Source of the DNA: Prevotella sp.
Lineage (GTDB): Bacteria > Bacteroidota > Bacteroidia > Bacteroidales > Bacteroidaceae
Length of the DNA: 44,758 nt
Direction of reading: 5' to 3'
Assembly (NCBI GenBank): GCA_017518935.1
Contig: JAFWTK010000076.1
Coordinates: 1 to 44,758, forward strand
The notes under the pieces: model-generated
Told to the model about the DNA's origin: nothing
Seen by the model: the letters and a program-made list of their open reading frames with translations, nothing else
Databases searched by the model: none
Made by a program: the position numbers and the translations under genes
In this document: positions 16,173 through 24,272 of the stretch, one piece after another
Position numbering within the stretch: position 1 is the stretch's first letter
Layout of the letters: the number at the start of each line of letters is the position of its first letter

Positions 16173-18758
16173 ATGAAGACAAAGAATATTTTCAGAATGC
16201 TTCTCGTAGCAGCAGTGCTGCTCTTGGGGGCTAACAATGTAAAGGCTGATGAGATTTTCCGCTTATGGACAAGTCAGAATGGAGATGCAGGTACAGAAAT
16301 GAAAGATTGGACTAGTGTCAATTTAGGAAATAGTTACCTACAAAGCATCAGCGAAGGTGATGTTGTTAATTTCTATGGATGGGTAATATCCAGTGAAAAC
16401 CAAAGATCTGTTGGCCTTTTTAATCATACCAATAACGCTATTATAGGAGAATTGTATGCTTGGCAAACAGATATTTTTCCCAATGGAGTCTGTAGTTGTA
16501 CTATTACAAAAGATCAGGCAACTATGTTTCATAATGCCACTTACATAGAATTAAGAGGACAGGCTGTATATGTTACTAAAGTGGAAGTAATACATAAAGG
16601 CTCTGGTAGTGGCGGAGGTTCATCCACCACAGATACGCCAGTGTGGACAGGAAATCAATGGCTAAATAATTGGCAATATTATCAATTGCCTTCAGGAACA
16701 TTCAATTCTCTTAAATGTGATGGAACTGATGTTATTCGTGTATATGGCAATTTAGGCAATTTAGACAGAACACAAGATGAGGACAAAACAATCTTATATG
16801 GCATAGAACTTGTAGCAGATTGGAATGATTCCGCAAAAAAAATCAAACATACTGGTACAGACAATTTTGCTGCTGGATATTATGATTTTACAAATGTTAG
16901 TAGTACACTCGCTAACGCACTCAAGAGTACCGGCATCATAAATGGTTACAACTTCTATGTTACCTCCATTGTCATTAATCCCACAACTACTTCCAGTGTT
17001 ATCACACCTACGCTGAGTTTCCCGCAAAGTAACTACAGTGTCAACTATGGACAGAGTTTCACGGCTCCTACTTTGACTAAGAGTGTGGATGGCTTGAAGA
17101 TCAGTTACAGTTCAGATAACTCAAATGTTGCTGAAGTGGATGCATCGACGGGTGCAATTACGATTAAGGGTGTTGGCTCTGCCGTCATCACCGCTACATC
17201 GGCTGCTGTCGAAGATACATACAACAGTGCAAATGCCAGTTACACCCTTACTGTCAACAAGGGCACTGCTACCATCTCCAATGCCGGCATTACCCTGACA
17301 TTTGGCAGTCCTTTTGCAGCTCCGACCACTAATCCCGCAAATCTGTCTCTCAGTTATTCTAATTCTACGAATACAAATGTTGCTGTCATAGACGACAACG
17401 GCAATGTAGTGCCCGTTGGTGCTGGAACTGCAAATATCACAGCCACTTTTGCAGGAAACAGCCTATACAATCAGGCTTCAACAACATTCCAATTGACAAT
17501 AAATGAACCGACTAAAACGGGTGCAATATGGAATGGAGCCGCATGGCTTGGAAACTATACTATAGACGGAGTTGGAATCCATCCTCAAATCCCAACAACA
17601 AATCTCAAATCTGCCCAAGTTGGAGATAATATTCGTTTCTACGGAAAGTTAGGTCCCTTAAGCGCAACTGACTGGCGCTGCGAGGTTCATGGCGATCCAT
17701 GGAGTAACCAATTAGGAGAGCCCAGTGGTAATGATTCTTTTACCAATGGTTATTTTGACTTGCCAATCACCGGTACGAACATTGGTATGCTTATGAATAC
17801 CGATAACCTTACGCTTAATGGTTATAACCTGACCATCACTGCCGTTGAATTGATTCCTTCTGGTGTACCTGCCAAGCAGAACGTGACACTGTCATTCACT
17901 ACTACGACTGTTACAGCAACGATGGGTGAGAGTGACTTTTTAATTCCCACACTGGTTGCTACCGTTGACAATCAGACTGTTACAGGCCTGGATATCAATT
18001 ATGTTTCTTCTAACACTAATGTTGCAACAGTCGATCCTTCTACAGGTGCCATCTCTCTGGTTGGCCCGGGAATTACGATCATCACCGCTTCCTTCAATGG
18101 CGATGACGATTACAATGCTGCTCAATCCGTCAGTTATAGACTGACAGTCCTTGAAGCCGCACCAAGTGAGGATGACTATATCGACGTCGATGAAGAAAAT
18201 CATGCAATCTCCTTCTTCGGCTATCGTACTTACGTCACTGAAGAGGCTGTCGACTTCTCGCGCTCTATTGGCGTGGAGGGATATTATGCAACAGGTGTGA
18301 GTGGCACAGAAGTGCAGTTCACTCAGGTGACAGGTGTATGTCCAGAGGATGTTCCCTTGCTCCTAAAAGCCAAGAGTGGGGCTACGGAGTACAAACTCCT
18401 GAAAACAACCGCCTCAGCCACTGCCCCCAGCCCCAATAAACTCGTGGCCGGCCCAGGCGAGGAAGTGAAAGGTGCAAACAAATATGTGTTGACCGTACAT
18501 TCCAACGAGGTCGTATTCGCCGAGGTTAACCTTATCGGTGCTGTGGTTGATCCCGAGCATGCCTACCTCGATTTGAACAACACGAATGCCGCCCGTGGAC
18601 GACTGACCATTAGGCTTCACAGTGAGAGCACAGGCATCTCCAACGTCGAGACTGAGACCATTGGCGACGATGTCATCTACAACCTCCGTGGCCAGCGTGT
18701 GGAGCATCCCACCAAGGGTCTCTACATCATCAATGGCAAAAAGGTCGTGATTAAGTGA
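16173..18758 (+). CDS. Large secreted protein with interleaved unknown modules and bacterial Ig-like domains
   Basis: 861 aa with a classical signal peptide ending ...NNVKADEIF. Three copies of a ~100-aa module of unknown type (around residues 25-130, 150-275 and 450-565; two of them begin WxGxxWLxN and contain VYGxLG/FYGKLG, GYxD and NGYNxxxT) alternate with three Big_2-like Ig domains (about 278-365, 366-447, 570-662) that carry the usual NVAxVDxxTGxIT and GxAxITAT signature. The last 35 residues (YNLRGQRVEHPTKGLYIING, then KKVVIK) resemble the type A C-terminal sorting domain seen on many Prevotella secreted proteins. It is probably exported and surface-bound; ligand unknown. Base composition is more A+T-rich than the housekeeping genes, as in the neighbouring lruC genes. 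Confidence 0.78.
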   Translation: MKTKNIFRMLLVAAVLLLGANNVKADEIFRLWTSQNGDAGTEMKDWTSVNLGNSYLQSISEGDVVNFYGWVISSENQRSVGLFNHTNNAIIGELYAWQTDIFPNGVCSCTITKDQATMFHNATYIELRGQAVYVTKVEVIHKGSGSGGGSSTTDTPVWTGNQWLNNWQYYQLPSGTFNSLKCDGTDVIRVYGNLGNLDRTQDEDKTILYGIELVADWNDSAKKIKHTGTDNFAAGYYDFTNVSSTLANALKSTGIINGYNFYVTSIVINPTTTSSVITPTLSFPQSNYSVNYGQSFTAPTLTKSVDGLKISYSSDNSNVAEVDASTGAITIKGVGSAVITATSAAVEDTYNSANASYTLTVNKGTATISNAGITLTFGSPFAAPTTNPANLSLSYSNSTNTNVAVIDDNGNVVPVGAGTANITATFAGNSLYNQASTTFQLTINEPTKTGAIWNGAAWLGNYTIDGVGIHPQIPTTNLKSAQVGDNIRFYGKLGPLSATDWRCEVHGDPWSNQLGEPSGNDSFTNGYFDLPITGTNIGMLMNTDNLTLNGYNLTITAVELIPSGVPAKQNVTLSFTTTTVTATMGESDFLIPTLVATVDNQTVTGLDINYVSSNTNVATVDPSTGAISLVGPGITIITASFNGDDDYNAAQSVSYRLTVLEAAPSEDDYIDVDEENHAISFFGYRTYVTEEAVDFSRSIGVEGYYATGVSGTEVQFTQVTGVCPEDVPLLLKAKSGATEYKLLKTTASATAPSPNKLVAGPGEEVKGANKYVLTVHSNEVVFAEVNLIGAVVDPEHAYLDLNNTNAARGRLTIRLHSESTGISNVETETIGDDVIYNLRGQRVEHPTKGLYIINGKKVVIK

Positions 18759-18786
18759 GAGAAGAACCAAGCGGGCTAAATAGTTT

Positions 18787-18814
18787 AAGGGCATCTGCGC
18801 AAGCAGGTGCCCTT
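18787..18814 (+). terminator. Hairpin with GCAA loop after the Ig-like protein gene
   Basis: A 12-bp stem (AAGGGCATCTGC with GCAGGTGCCCTT, one G-T pair) is capped by the GNRA tetraloop GCAA and followed by a weak T-rich tail. Confidence 0.7.
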
Positions 18815-18844
18815 ATCTTCTTGTATCATTTTACCCCACTTTTT

Positions 18845-18876
18845 CTTGGAAGTTTGAAGAAAAATATCTAATTTTG
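18845..18876 (+). promoter_or_regulatory. Promoter-like element without an obvious gene
   Basis: TAATTTTG at 18869-18876 is an exact -7 box and CTTG at 18845-18848 is a three-of-four -33 match with 20-nt spacing. No ORF follows; it may drive a small RNA or a long leader of the gene at 19254. Confidence 0.4.
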
Positions 18877-19114
18877 CAGAAAAATAGGAACAAGACAGGA
18901 TACCTTGTCAGTTTCTGCCTCAAAAAAAACAAGCAACCCGGCATTCATGACATCATCTTAGGAGAAAGAAAGATAGTAGAGGCAATAGTATAAAGACACG
19001 TAGGTGATGCTTTCGTTTTTTGATTAAAATTTCTTTTTAAGTAACATTTTCTATACGAAACCCGAATTTTTATAGACGAATATCTGGTTCTTAACTTATT
19101 TTAACTATAAAACT

Positions 19115-19146
19115 CTTGTTTTTTATCGATAAATATCGTAATTTTG
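19115..19146 (+). promoter_or_regulatory. Promoter of lruC gene 3
   Basis: TAATTTTG at 19139-19146 with CTTG at 19115-19118 (20-nt gap). The start codon is 107 nt further on, an unusually long leader for this window. Confidence 0.55.
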
Positions 19147-19253
19147 CCGTCGAATTCATCAAGAATGTCTACCAAACGTCTTTTTTTGCCGACGAAATCT
19201 TTTCAAATTGAATTATAATTCGCTTAAATAACATTATTAATTTTAAAACTTTT

Positions 19254-21077
19254 ATGAAGATGAAAAAGTATTTGATGACAGGAATCGCAGCGCTGGCACT
19301 TTGCGCTGGATTCACAAGTTGTTCTCATGACCTCGAGCCGATGAGTCAGGAGGAGATTGACAATCTGGAGGCCCAGAAGATCGTTAACACTTACAAGGCT
19401 GCCTTCGAGCAGTACATTGGTGGTAAGGTTGCCTCTACTCAGAACTGGGGTTTCGGAGTTACTAGTACACGCACACGTGGAAACGCAAATACAAATGCGA
19501 ACGAGTGGGGTTCAACCTATAACGTTCCTGTTGAACTGACTCAGGAACAGAAGGATCGCGTTAGGGCATATTTCCAGCACAAGCAACTTACTGATGGCGG
19601 AACAAAGAATTGGTCAGAGTTCTTTATTCAGCAAGTTTACGAGGGTGGCACAAATCCATTAGTAAAAAGAGGTCAACCAAACCCCAACAATTACTCAACT
19701 GAAGAATATCAGGCAGCAAACAGTTCTTGGTTTGATGCTGGTGATCAGATGGACTATCTTGTTGTTAACAATAATCCTGAGCATATTAACAATTTCAATT
19801 CTGCTCATGGTTCGATGAACAACAATGTTTTAAATACACCAAATGTTCAATACCTTACCGACAACGGCAATGGCTACCACTCTGACGAAATTCAACTTAT
19901 GGTGGAATCTAAAGCTACTGCTTTCGGTTTTCACAATTCTCAGGCTAGCGTCCCCTACTATGATCACTATACAATGGTTGACGGATCAGTTATTGATGAA
20001 TGGGCTGATGAATGGGCAGAACTTCATGGTGAAACATTTGGTACAAGTGTAACAGGTCGTTACTTTGTAGGTCTTGACTTTGATATGCTTCGTCCAGAAG
20101 ATTGTTGGTCAACAACCACCATTTCGGCTTCTGAATGGAAGAGTGGCATTAACCACATCTGGAGCAAAAATGATGAAGGAGAAGATGTATTTACAGAATG
20201 GGATGGTGCTGGAGATCCTTTAACAGATGCTCTGGGTAATACCATTTACAGATTAAAAGACAATACAAATAAATATCATGCAGTTGACAAAGTTAATTTG
20301 AATGATGGTGATATAATTAAGGATATGAGTGGAGGTAATCAGGCTTTCAATAAGGATATAATTGATGATCTCATTTCAAGAGGATATCGTCCAACATCAA
20401 GCAATTTCCGCGAGTGGATTAAAGTTGGAAGTTGCCGTGACTACTATTATTCAGACTGGATCATCTGTATTGCTCCTGCTACTCCAGAGAATAATACTAA
20501 CGCTAACCTCCGCATTATGGCTGAAGACTTGACACTGGGTGATGGTGATGAGGACTTCGACTTTAACGATGTTGTGTTCGATGTTTATTACGGTACTCCC
20601 GAGACAGGAAAGATTAAGATCAAGGCTGCTGGTGCTACACTCGACCTTCGCATTGCTAAAGTTGCTAATCCAAACGACAATAATCCTGATGACTGGTATG
20701 AGGTTCACAAACTCTTCCAAGATGCTAATCCCGGTACGAGTTGCTCAGGTAAGATGATTAATACCAACGGTACACATTCTGCTGACGCTAACGTACGCAG
20801 TAAGAGTCTTGACGGATTGGTAGAGCCAGAGATCCCATTGCCCTTCGAAGTAACTGATGCTGCTGCTGCCAATAATATTATAATTGAGACTCACAAAGGT
20901 AACCAGTGGATTAAGTTGACAGCACATGAGGGTGAGCCTGCTGCTAAGTTTGCTATCCCTGCTCCAACACCAGACACAACCGTTAACTGGATGAATGAGC
21001 GTGTAAGCATCAAGGGTTCATGCCCCACATTTGCTGAGTGGGCAAGAACTGGCAGACTCGATTTCAAGTGGTGGTAA
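19254..21077 (+). CDS. LruC-domain lipoprotein (LruC protein 3)
   Basis: 607 aa. Begins MKMKKYLMTGIAALALCAGF with lipobox FTSC followed by SHDLE. Residues ~25-70 form the shared helical module (MSQEEIDNLEAQKIVNTYKA, ending TQNWGFG). The middle resembles LruC protein 2 (FFIQQVYEGG, QLMVESKATAFGFHNSQASV, YFVGLDFDMLRPED). The LruC region NLRIMAEDL is followed by DFDFNDVVFDVYY at residues 434-446, then AKFAIPAP, WMNERVSI and FAEWARTGRLDFKWW. The first ~70 residues and the LruC block are closely similar to LruC protein 4 although the middles differ. A hairpin terminator follows. Surface lipoprotein of unknown ligand. Confidence 0.8.
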   Translation: MKMKKYLMTGIAALALCAGFTSCSHDLEPMSQEEIDNLEAQKIVNTYKAAFEQYIGGKVASTQNWGFGVTSTRTRGNANTNANEWGSTYNVPVELTQEQKDRVRAYFQHKQLTDGGTKNWSEFFIQQVYEGGTNPLVKRGQPNPNNYSTEEYQAANSSWFDAGDQMDYLVVNNNPEHINNFNSAHGSMNNNVLNTPNVQYLTDNGNGYHSDEIQLMVESKATAFGFHNSQASVPYYDHYTMVDGSVIDEWADEWAELHGETFGTSVTGRYFVGLDFDMLRPEDCWSTTTISASEWKSGINHIWSKNDEGEDVFTEWDGAGDPLTDALGNTIYRLKDNTNKYHAVDKVNLNDGDIIKDMSGGNQAFNKDIIDDLISRGYRPTSSNFREWIKVGSCRDYYYSDWIICIAPATPENNTNANLRIMAEDLTLGDGDEDFDFNDVVFDVYYGTPETGKIKIKAAGATLDLRIAKVANPNDNNPDDWYEVHKLFQDANPGTSCSGKMINTNGTHSADANVRSKSLDGLVEPEIPLPFEVTDAAAANNIIIETHKGNQWIKLTAHEGEPAAKFAIPAPTPDTTVNWMNERVSIKGSCPTFAEWARTGRLDFKWW

Positions 21078-21115
21078 TTGATACATCAAGTACTTTAGAT
21101 AAACTAGTTTAGATG

Positions 21116-21147
21116 GGAGCGGTTGCGCGAGCAATCGCTCCTTTTTT
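21116..21147 (+). terminator. GNRA-capped intrinsic terminator, copy 1
   Basis: GGAGCGGTTGC (21116-21126) pairs with GCAATCGCTCC (21131-21141) around a GCGA tetraloop, followed by six T. The same 26-nt hairpin recurs at 23680-23705. Confidence 0.9.
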
Positions 21148-21197
21148 GTCCATTATACCCCTCTTTCTATTTGAACTGCAAGATTTTAGCCAGATTA

Positions 21198-21229
21198 TTT
21201 GGTAATATCAAAATTTATGCTTATCTTTG
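21198..21229 (+). promoter_or_regulatory. Promoter of lruC gene 4
   Basis: TTTG at 21198-21201 and TATCTTTG at 21222-21229 with a 20-nt gap, a full consensus match. It overlaps a possible TTG start at 21227, so translation must begin at the ATG at 21275. Confidence 0.85.
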
Positions 21230-21274
21230 CACCAGTTAATTAACAATCTTATTAATAAGGAATATTTGAAGTAT

Positions 21275-23641
21275 ATGAAAAAGTATTTGATGACTGGAAT
21301 CGCCGCATTGGCTATGTGCTTTGGATTCACAAGTTGTTCTCACGATTTGGACTCCATGTCGCAGGAGGAGATTGACCAACTCGAGGCTCAGAAGATTGTA
21401 AACTCCTACCAAAAGGCCTTCAAGGCTTATATCGGTGGTGAGGTAGCCCCCAATCAGACCTGGGGTTTCGGTTCTGTTGCCAGCGCGCGCACACGTGCAA
21501 TAGATGAAGAAGGAGCAACTTTCTCCCATGTCGATCAGCCCCAAAAATGGACATGCCCAGTAAATGACTTAAATTTCAGAGAGGATAAGGACACTGACAT
21601 TCCTGTTGTGGAAATGCCAACATTCACCCACACAGTAAGTGATGCTGTCTATGCAGATGATGTCACAAACTGGGATAATCAGAAAATTATTTCCATTGAT
21701 GGGGACTACACCACATTTACAACAAAGGATGAACAGATTATCTATGTGATAGATGATGCCACGTATGCTTATACTGTCAGCAACAACGGTAAGGGTACGC
21801 TATTCATCGTAAAAAGCGGTAAGACCCTGACATTAGGCAGTGTTGGTCATAACATGCAGGTTTATTTGGAAGATGGCGCAACACTGAATATTTCAGACGC
21901 CACTGGGAGTACAAATGAATTCTTATTTGAGAAGTCGAACGCCATCTACATGAATAGTGGAAGTACAATTACAGGTAATAATGTGAGATTCTTTGATGGC
22001 GGTAAAATCTTGAATGACGGCGGAACTATAAAAATTACAAGTCTCACTATAGACAAGAATACTGTTCTTATTAACAATGGATCTTTTAATAATGTTACGA
22101 ATCTTACCGTACAAAATGAAAATGCCATTGTATATAATGCTCCTAACAAGACCCTTCAGGTTAGGAACCTCAAGATGGACAATAACTATTCACTACTTTT
22201 CAACGATGTAAGTGGTACAGTGAATGTCACAGGTAAAATTGAGTTCTATAATACTACTGCAGAAATCGTCAACCACGGAACTCTTACCTCACCATCAATA
22301 GATTTCAAGGCTGGTGGTATGTTCAAAAACACAGATTCGGGTACAACCACGGTTTATGGTACAACATCGATTACAAACACAAACAGTTCATGGCAGAACG
22401 ATGGTGTATATACATCTGGTGACTTCGTGGTAGAAAATGTAATAAAGGTATTCAATAATTGTAAACTGACTGTTACAGGATCCGGCGAGGGCATGACGGG
22501 TTCGGGTACCTTCTCCATTGGAGGCAGTGTAAAAAGCGATGGTGCAGAAGGAGGAACAGAGAGTCAGGGCGCATTTGTGCTTAATGGCAACAACTCTGTC
22601 AAGGCAGATCATATGAATTTGAGACCCAATGGAGACTTCTTCTTTGGTGCCAATTCTCTGTTGTGGGTCGTAAATGAGTTGAATGCTGTGAATAATGTCA
22701 CGGGATGTGGACTTCACGGTACTACGACTAACGGTACATGGGGTATCGTAAAAGCCGGTTCAATTGTGTATGATGCAAATAAGACCGATGGACACAAATG
22801 GAGTATAAACTACTATGATAATCTCTATGTAGATACAGATAGTCACTTCCCACAGGGGCATGATGACAAGTTAAATCAATCTCATCAGCCTTGGTACTAT
22901 TATAGCACAGAAAATAAGACTGTGATGTTCAAGTTCCTAGGTGACGACTGCCCTATTACTGAAAAGATAGATCCGGAAAAATGCTATCATGGCTACGATC
23001 CAGGTAAAGACCCAGATCCAGACCCCGAATACGGCAACCTGCGTATCATGGCTGAGGACTTGAGCGCTACCGATAGGAGTGACTTCGACTTCAACGATGT
23101 CGTGTTCGATGTGGCGTTCAATACCACAGGCTCAGGCACAACAAAGATCAAGGTCTGGGCTGCTGGCGGTACATTGCCTCTGCGCATTGCCCTCTATCGT
23201 AACAACGAAGATAAGACACTCCTTGATGATGAAGATCTTACTCAGTGGCAGGAGATCCACGCGCTTTGGGGCGAGGAGACCAACATCATGATCAATACCA
23301 ATGCTGAGAAGAAATATCCTGGCAAGGGCGTAACCTATAAAGACGCTGATGGTAATTACATTGGCCATGAGGTGACACTCCAGTGGCCTGTTGCCAATGA
23401 ACTAGACGCTAAGGACATTGTCATCAAAGTAAAGAAAAGTGGCAAATGGGTTGAGATGGAAGCCGATCAAGGCAAGCCCGCCGCAAAGTTCGCTGTTCCA
23501 ACAACTGTAGGTTGGATGGACGAACGCTATGACATTAAGAGGAAATATGGTAAGTTCAGCGAATGGGCTACAGAACATCCAGAAATAAAGTGGTGGGATT
23601 CTCAGGCCGCTGCTCAGTATGAACAAGAAGGAGGAGAATAA
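21275..23641 (+). CDS. LruC-domain lipoprotein with beta-helix-like passenger (LruC protein 4)
   Basis: 788 aa. Starts MKKYLMTGIAALAMCFGF, lipobox FTSC, then SHDLD. The N-terminal helical module (MSQEEIDQLEAQKIVNSYQK, ending NQTWGFG) is nearly the same as in LruC protein 3. Residues ~110-560 are a separate passenger rich in Gly, Asn and Thr with short beta-strand repeats (DGATLNISDATGS, SGSTITGNNVRFFDGGKILN), suggesting a right-handed beta-helix adhesin-like fold. The LruC block NLRIMAEDL is followed by DFDFNDVVFDVAF from residue 603, then AAKFAVPTTVGWMDERYDI and FSEWATEHPEIKWW. The promoter fixes the start. The ligand is unknown; a surface adhesin is inference. Confidence 0.8.
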   Translation: MKKYLMTGIAALAMCFGFTSCSHDLDSMSQEEIDQLEAQKIVNSYQKAFKAYIGGEVAPNQTWGFGSVASARTRAIDEEGATFSHVDQPQKWTCPVNDLNFREDKDTDIPVVEMPTFTHTVSDAVYADDVTNWDNQKIISIDGDYTTFTTKDEQIIYVIDDATYAYTVSNNGKGTLFIVKSGKTLTLGSVGHNMQVYLEDGATLNISDATGSTNEFLFEKSNAIYMNSGSTITGNNVRFFDGGKILNDGGTIKITSLTIDKNTVLINNGSFNNVTNLTVQNENAIVYNAPNKTLQVRNLKMDNNYSLLFNDVSGTVNVTGKIEFYNTTAEIVNHGTLTSPSIDFKAGGMFKNTDSGTTTVYGTTSITNTNSSWQNDGVYTSGDFVVENVIKVFNNCKLTVTGSGEGMTGSGTFSIGGSVKSDGAEGGTESQGAFVLNGNNSVKADHMNLRPNGDFFFGANSLLWVVNELNAVNNVTGCGLHGTTTNGTWGIVKAGSIVYDANKTDGHKWSINYYDNLYVDTDSHFPQGHDDKLNQSHQPWYYYSTENKTVMFKFLGDDCPITEKIDPEKCYHGYDPGKDPDPDPEYGNLRIMAEDLSATDRSDFDFNDVVFDVAFNTTGSGTTKIKVWAAGGTLPLRIALYRNNEDKTLLDDEDLTQWQEIHALWGEETNIMINTNAEKKYPGKGVTYKDADGNYIGHEVTLQWPVANELDAKDIVIKVKKSGKWVEMEADQGKPAAKFAVPTTVGWMDERYDIKRKYGKFSEWATEHPEIKWWDSQAAAQYEQEGGE

Positions 23642-23679
23642 TTAAGACATCAAATACTTCAAAAAGTAATAAAAGGAAG

Positions 23680-23708
23680 GGAGCGGTTGCGCGAGCAATC
23701 GCTCCTTT
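23680..23708 (+). terminator. GNRA-capped intrinsic terminator, copy 2
   Basis: The 26-nt hairpin at 23680-23705 is identical to that at 21116-21141 (11-bp stem with one G-T pair, GCGA loop), followed by TTTA. It ends lruC gene 4. Confidence 0.85.
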
Positions 23709-23733
23709 ATTTCAATCCCAAGGGTGAAAAGGC

Positions 23734-23847
23734 AAACCAGATTCAGGGACAGGCCATCCCGAGGTCAGAAAATCTTGCCTAAGATTCGGGGCAGTTTTTC
23801 CCGAGGTCGGAAAAACTTACCTGAGTTTCAGGGCAGACTTTCTAGGG
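23734..23847. repeat. 42-bp tandem repeat, about 2.7 copies
   Basis: Full units at 23758-23799 and 23800-23841 both start CCCGAGGTC and share GGGCAG near their ends; a partial unit precedes (23734-23757) and a few bases follow. The period is 14 codons, so the plus-strand frame reads SRGxKxLPxxxG repeatedly, but no real start or conserved context supports a gene. Confidence 0.75.
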
Positions 23848-23848
23848 G

Positions 23849-23868
23849 TTGTAATATCTTTGTTACAA
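23849..23868 (+). promoter_or_regulatory. -7-like box flanked by a 6-bp inverted repeat
   Basis: TTGTAA and TTACAA flank exactly one TATCTTTG box (23855-23862). It looks like a promoter core inside an operator-like palindrome, but there is no -33 match and no ORF follows. Confidence 0.35.
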
Positions 23869-23921
23869 AACTTTCGAAGCAGTGCTACTCGCGCGCAGTA
23901 GTAGGGTAAACAGGAAAACAA

Positions 23922-23990
23922 CCCGCCTATCCCGCCTATCCCGCACGTAAGATTTTTACTTTAGGTGTAGGATAGGCGGGATGAGTGGGA
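23922..23990. repeat. CCCGCCTAT direct repeat with inverted counterpart
   Basis: Two direct CCCGCCTAT units (23922-23939) followed by a third partial copy. The 13-mer ATCCCGCCTATCC at 23929-23941 has a perfect inverted copy at 23970-23982, with 28 nt between them and weaker pairing further out. It could form a long hairpin. Origin unknown. Confidence 0.75.
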
Positions 23991-24028
23991 TAAAAAGTGA
24001 ATATGACATATATATACATGCGTACGCG

Positions 24029-24112
24029 CGAGGGCACTACTAATTTTTTCTACGACAGTACTATTGTTTGCTACGGCAGTACTAATTTCTGCTACGACAG
24101 TACTATCTGGCG
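24029..24112. repeat. 21-bp tandem repeat, four units
   Basis: Units at 24029-24049 (degenerate), 24050-24070, 24071-24091 and 24092-24112. The last three begin CTACGRCAGTACTA and differ in their last seven bases. There are no spacers, so this is not a CRISPR array. Confidence 0.8.
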
Positions 24113-24235
24113 GCAACTGACCGACCATAAGAAGCGATGGATAATCATCAATCGAACAGAGTGTGCAGGTGGGTAACGCGCGCAACGCGCCCGTACCATT
24201 CCATAATGCATAATGATGAAAAAATAAGCAAAACA

Positions 24236-24267
24236 TTTGGATGATTCAAAAAAAATGACTACCTTTG
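24236..24267 (+). promoter_or_regulatory. Promoter of an orphan short transcript
   Basis: TTTG at 24236-24239 and TACCTTTG at 24260-24267 with a 20-nt gap: a full consensus promoter, followed ~65 nt later by a strong terminator and no ORF between. Confidence 0.8.
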
Positions 24268-24272
24268 CACTC

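Larger units (their letters stand above)
18759..19253. other. 495-bp gap with no gene
   Basis: It holds a terminator (18787-18814), a promoter-like pair without a following ORF (18845-18876), a small imperfect hairpin just downstream, and the promoter of lruC gene 3 (19115-19146) with a ~100-nt A+T-rich leader. No ORF with a credible start was found. Confidence 0.6.

Noticed and set aside
12413-23641. Polymorphic toxin or anti-phage system in the lruC region
   Set aside because: No toxin, immunity, nuclease, ATPase or other effector motif was seen; the proteins look like structural surface lipoproteins.
23724-23909. 61-codon ORF with a repeating SRGxKxLP pattern
   Set aside because: GTG start directly behind a terminator, the reading frame comes from a 42-bp tandem repeat, and there is no support for translation.
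24029-24112. Possible CRISPR array
   Set aside because: The 21-bp units are directly adjacent with no unique spacers, and no cas genes are present.
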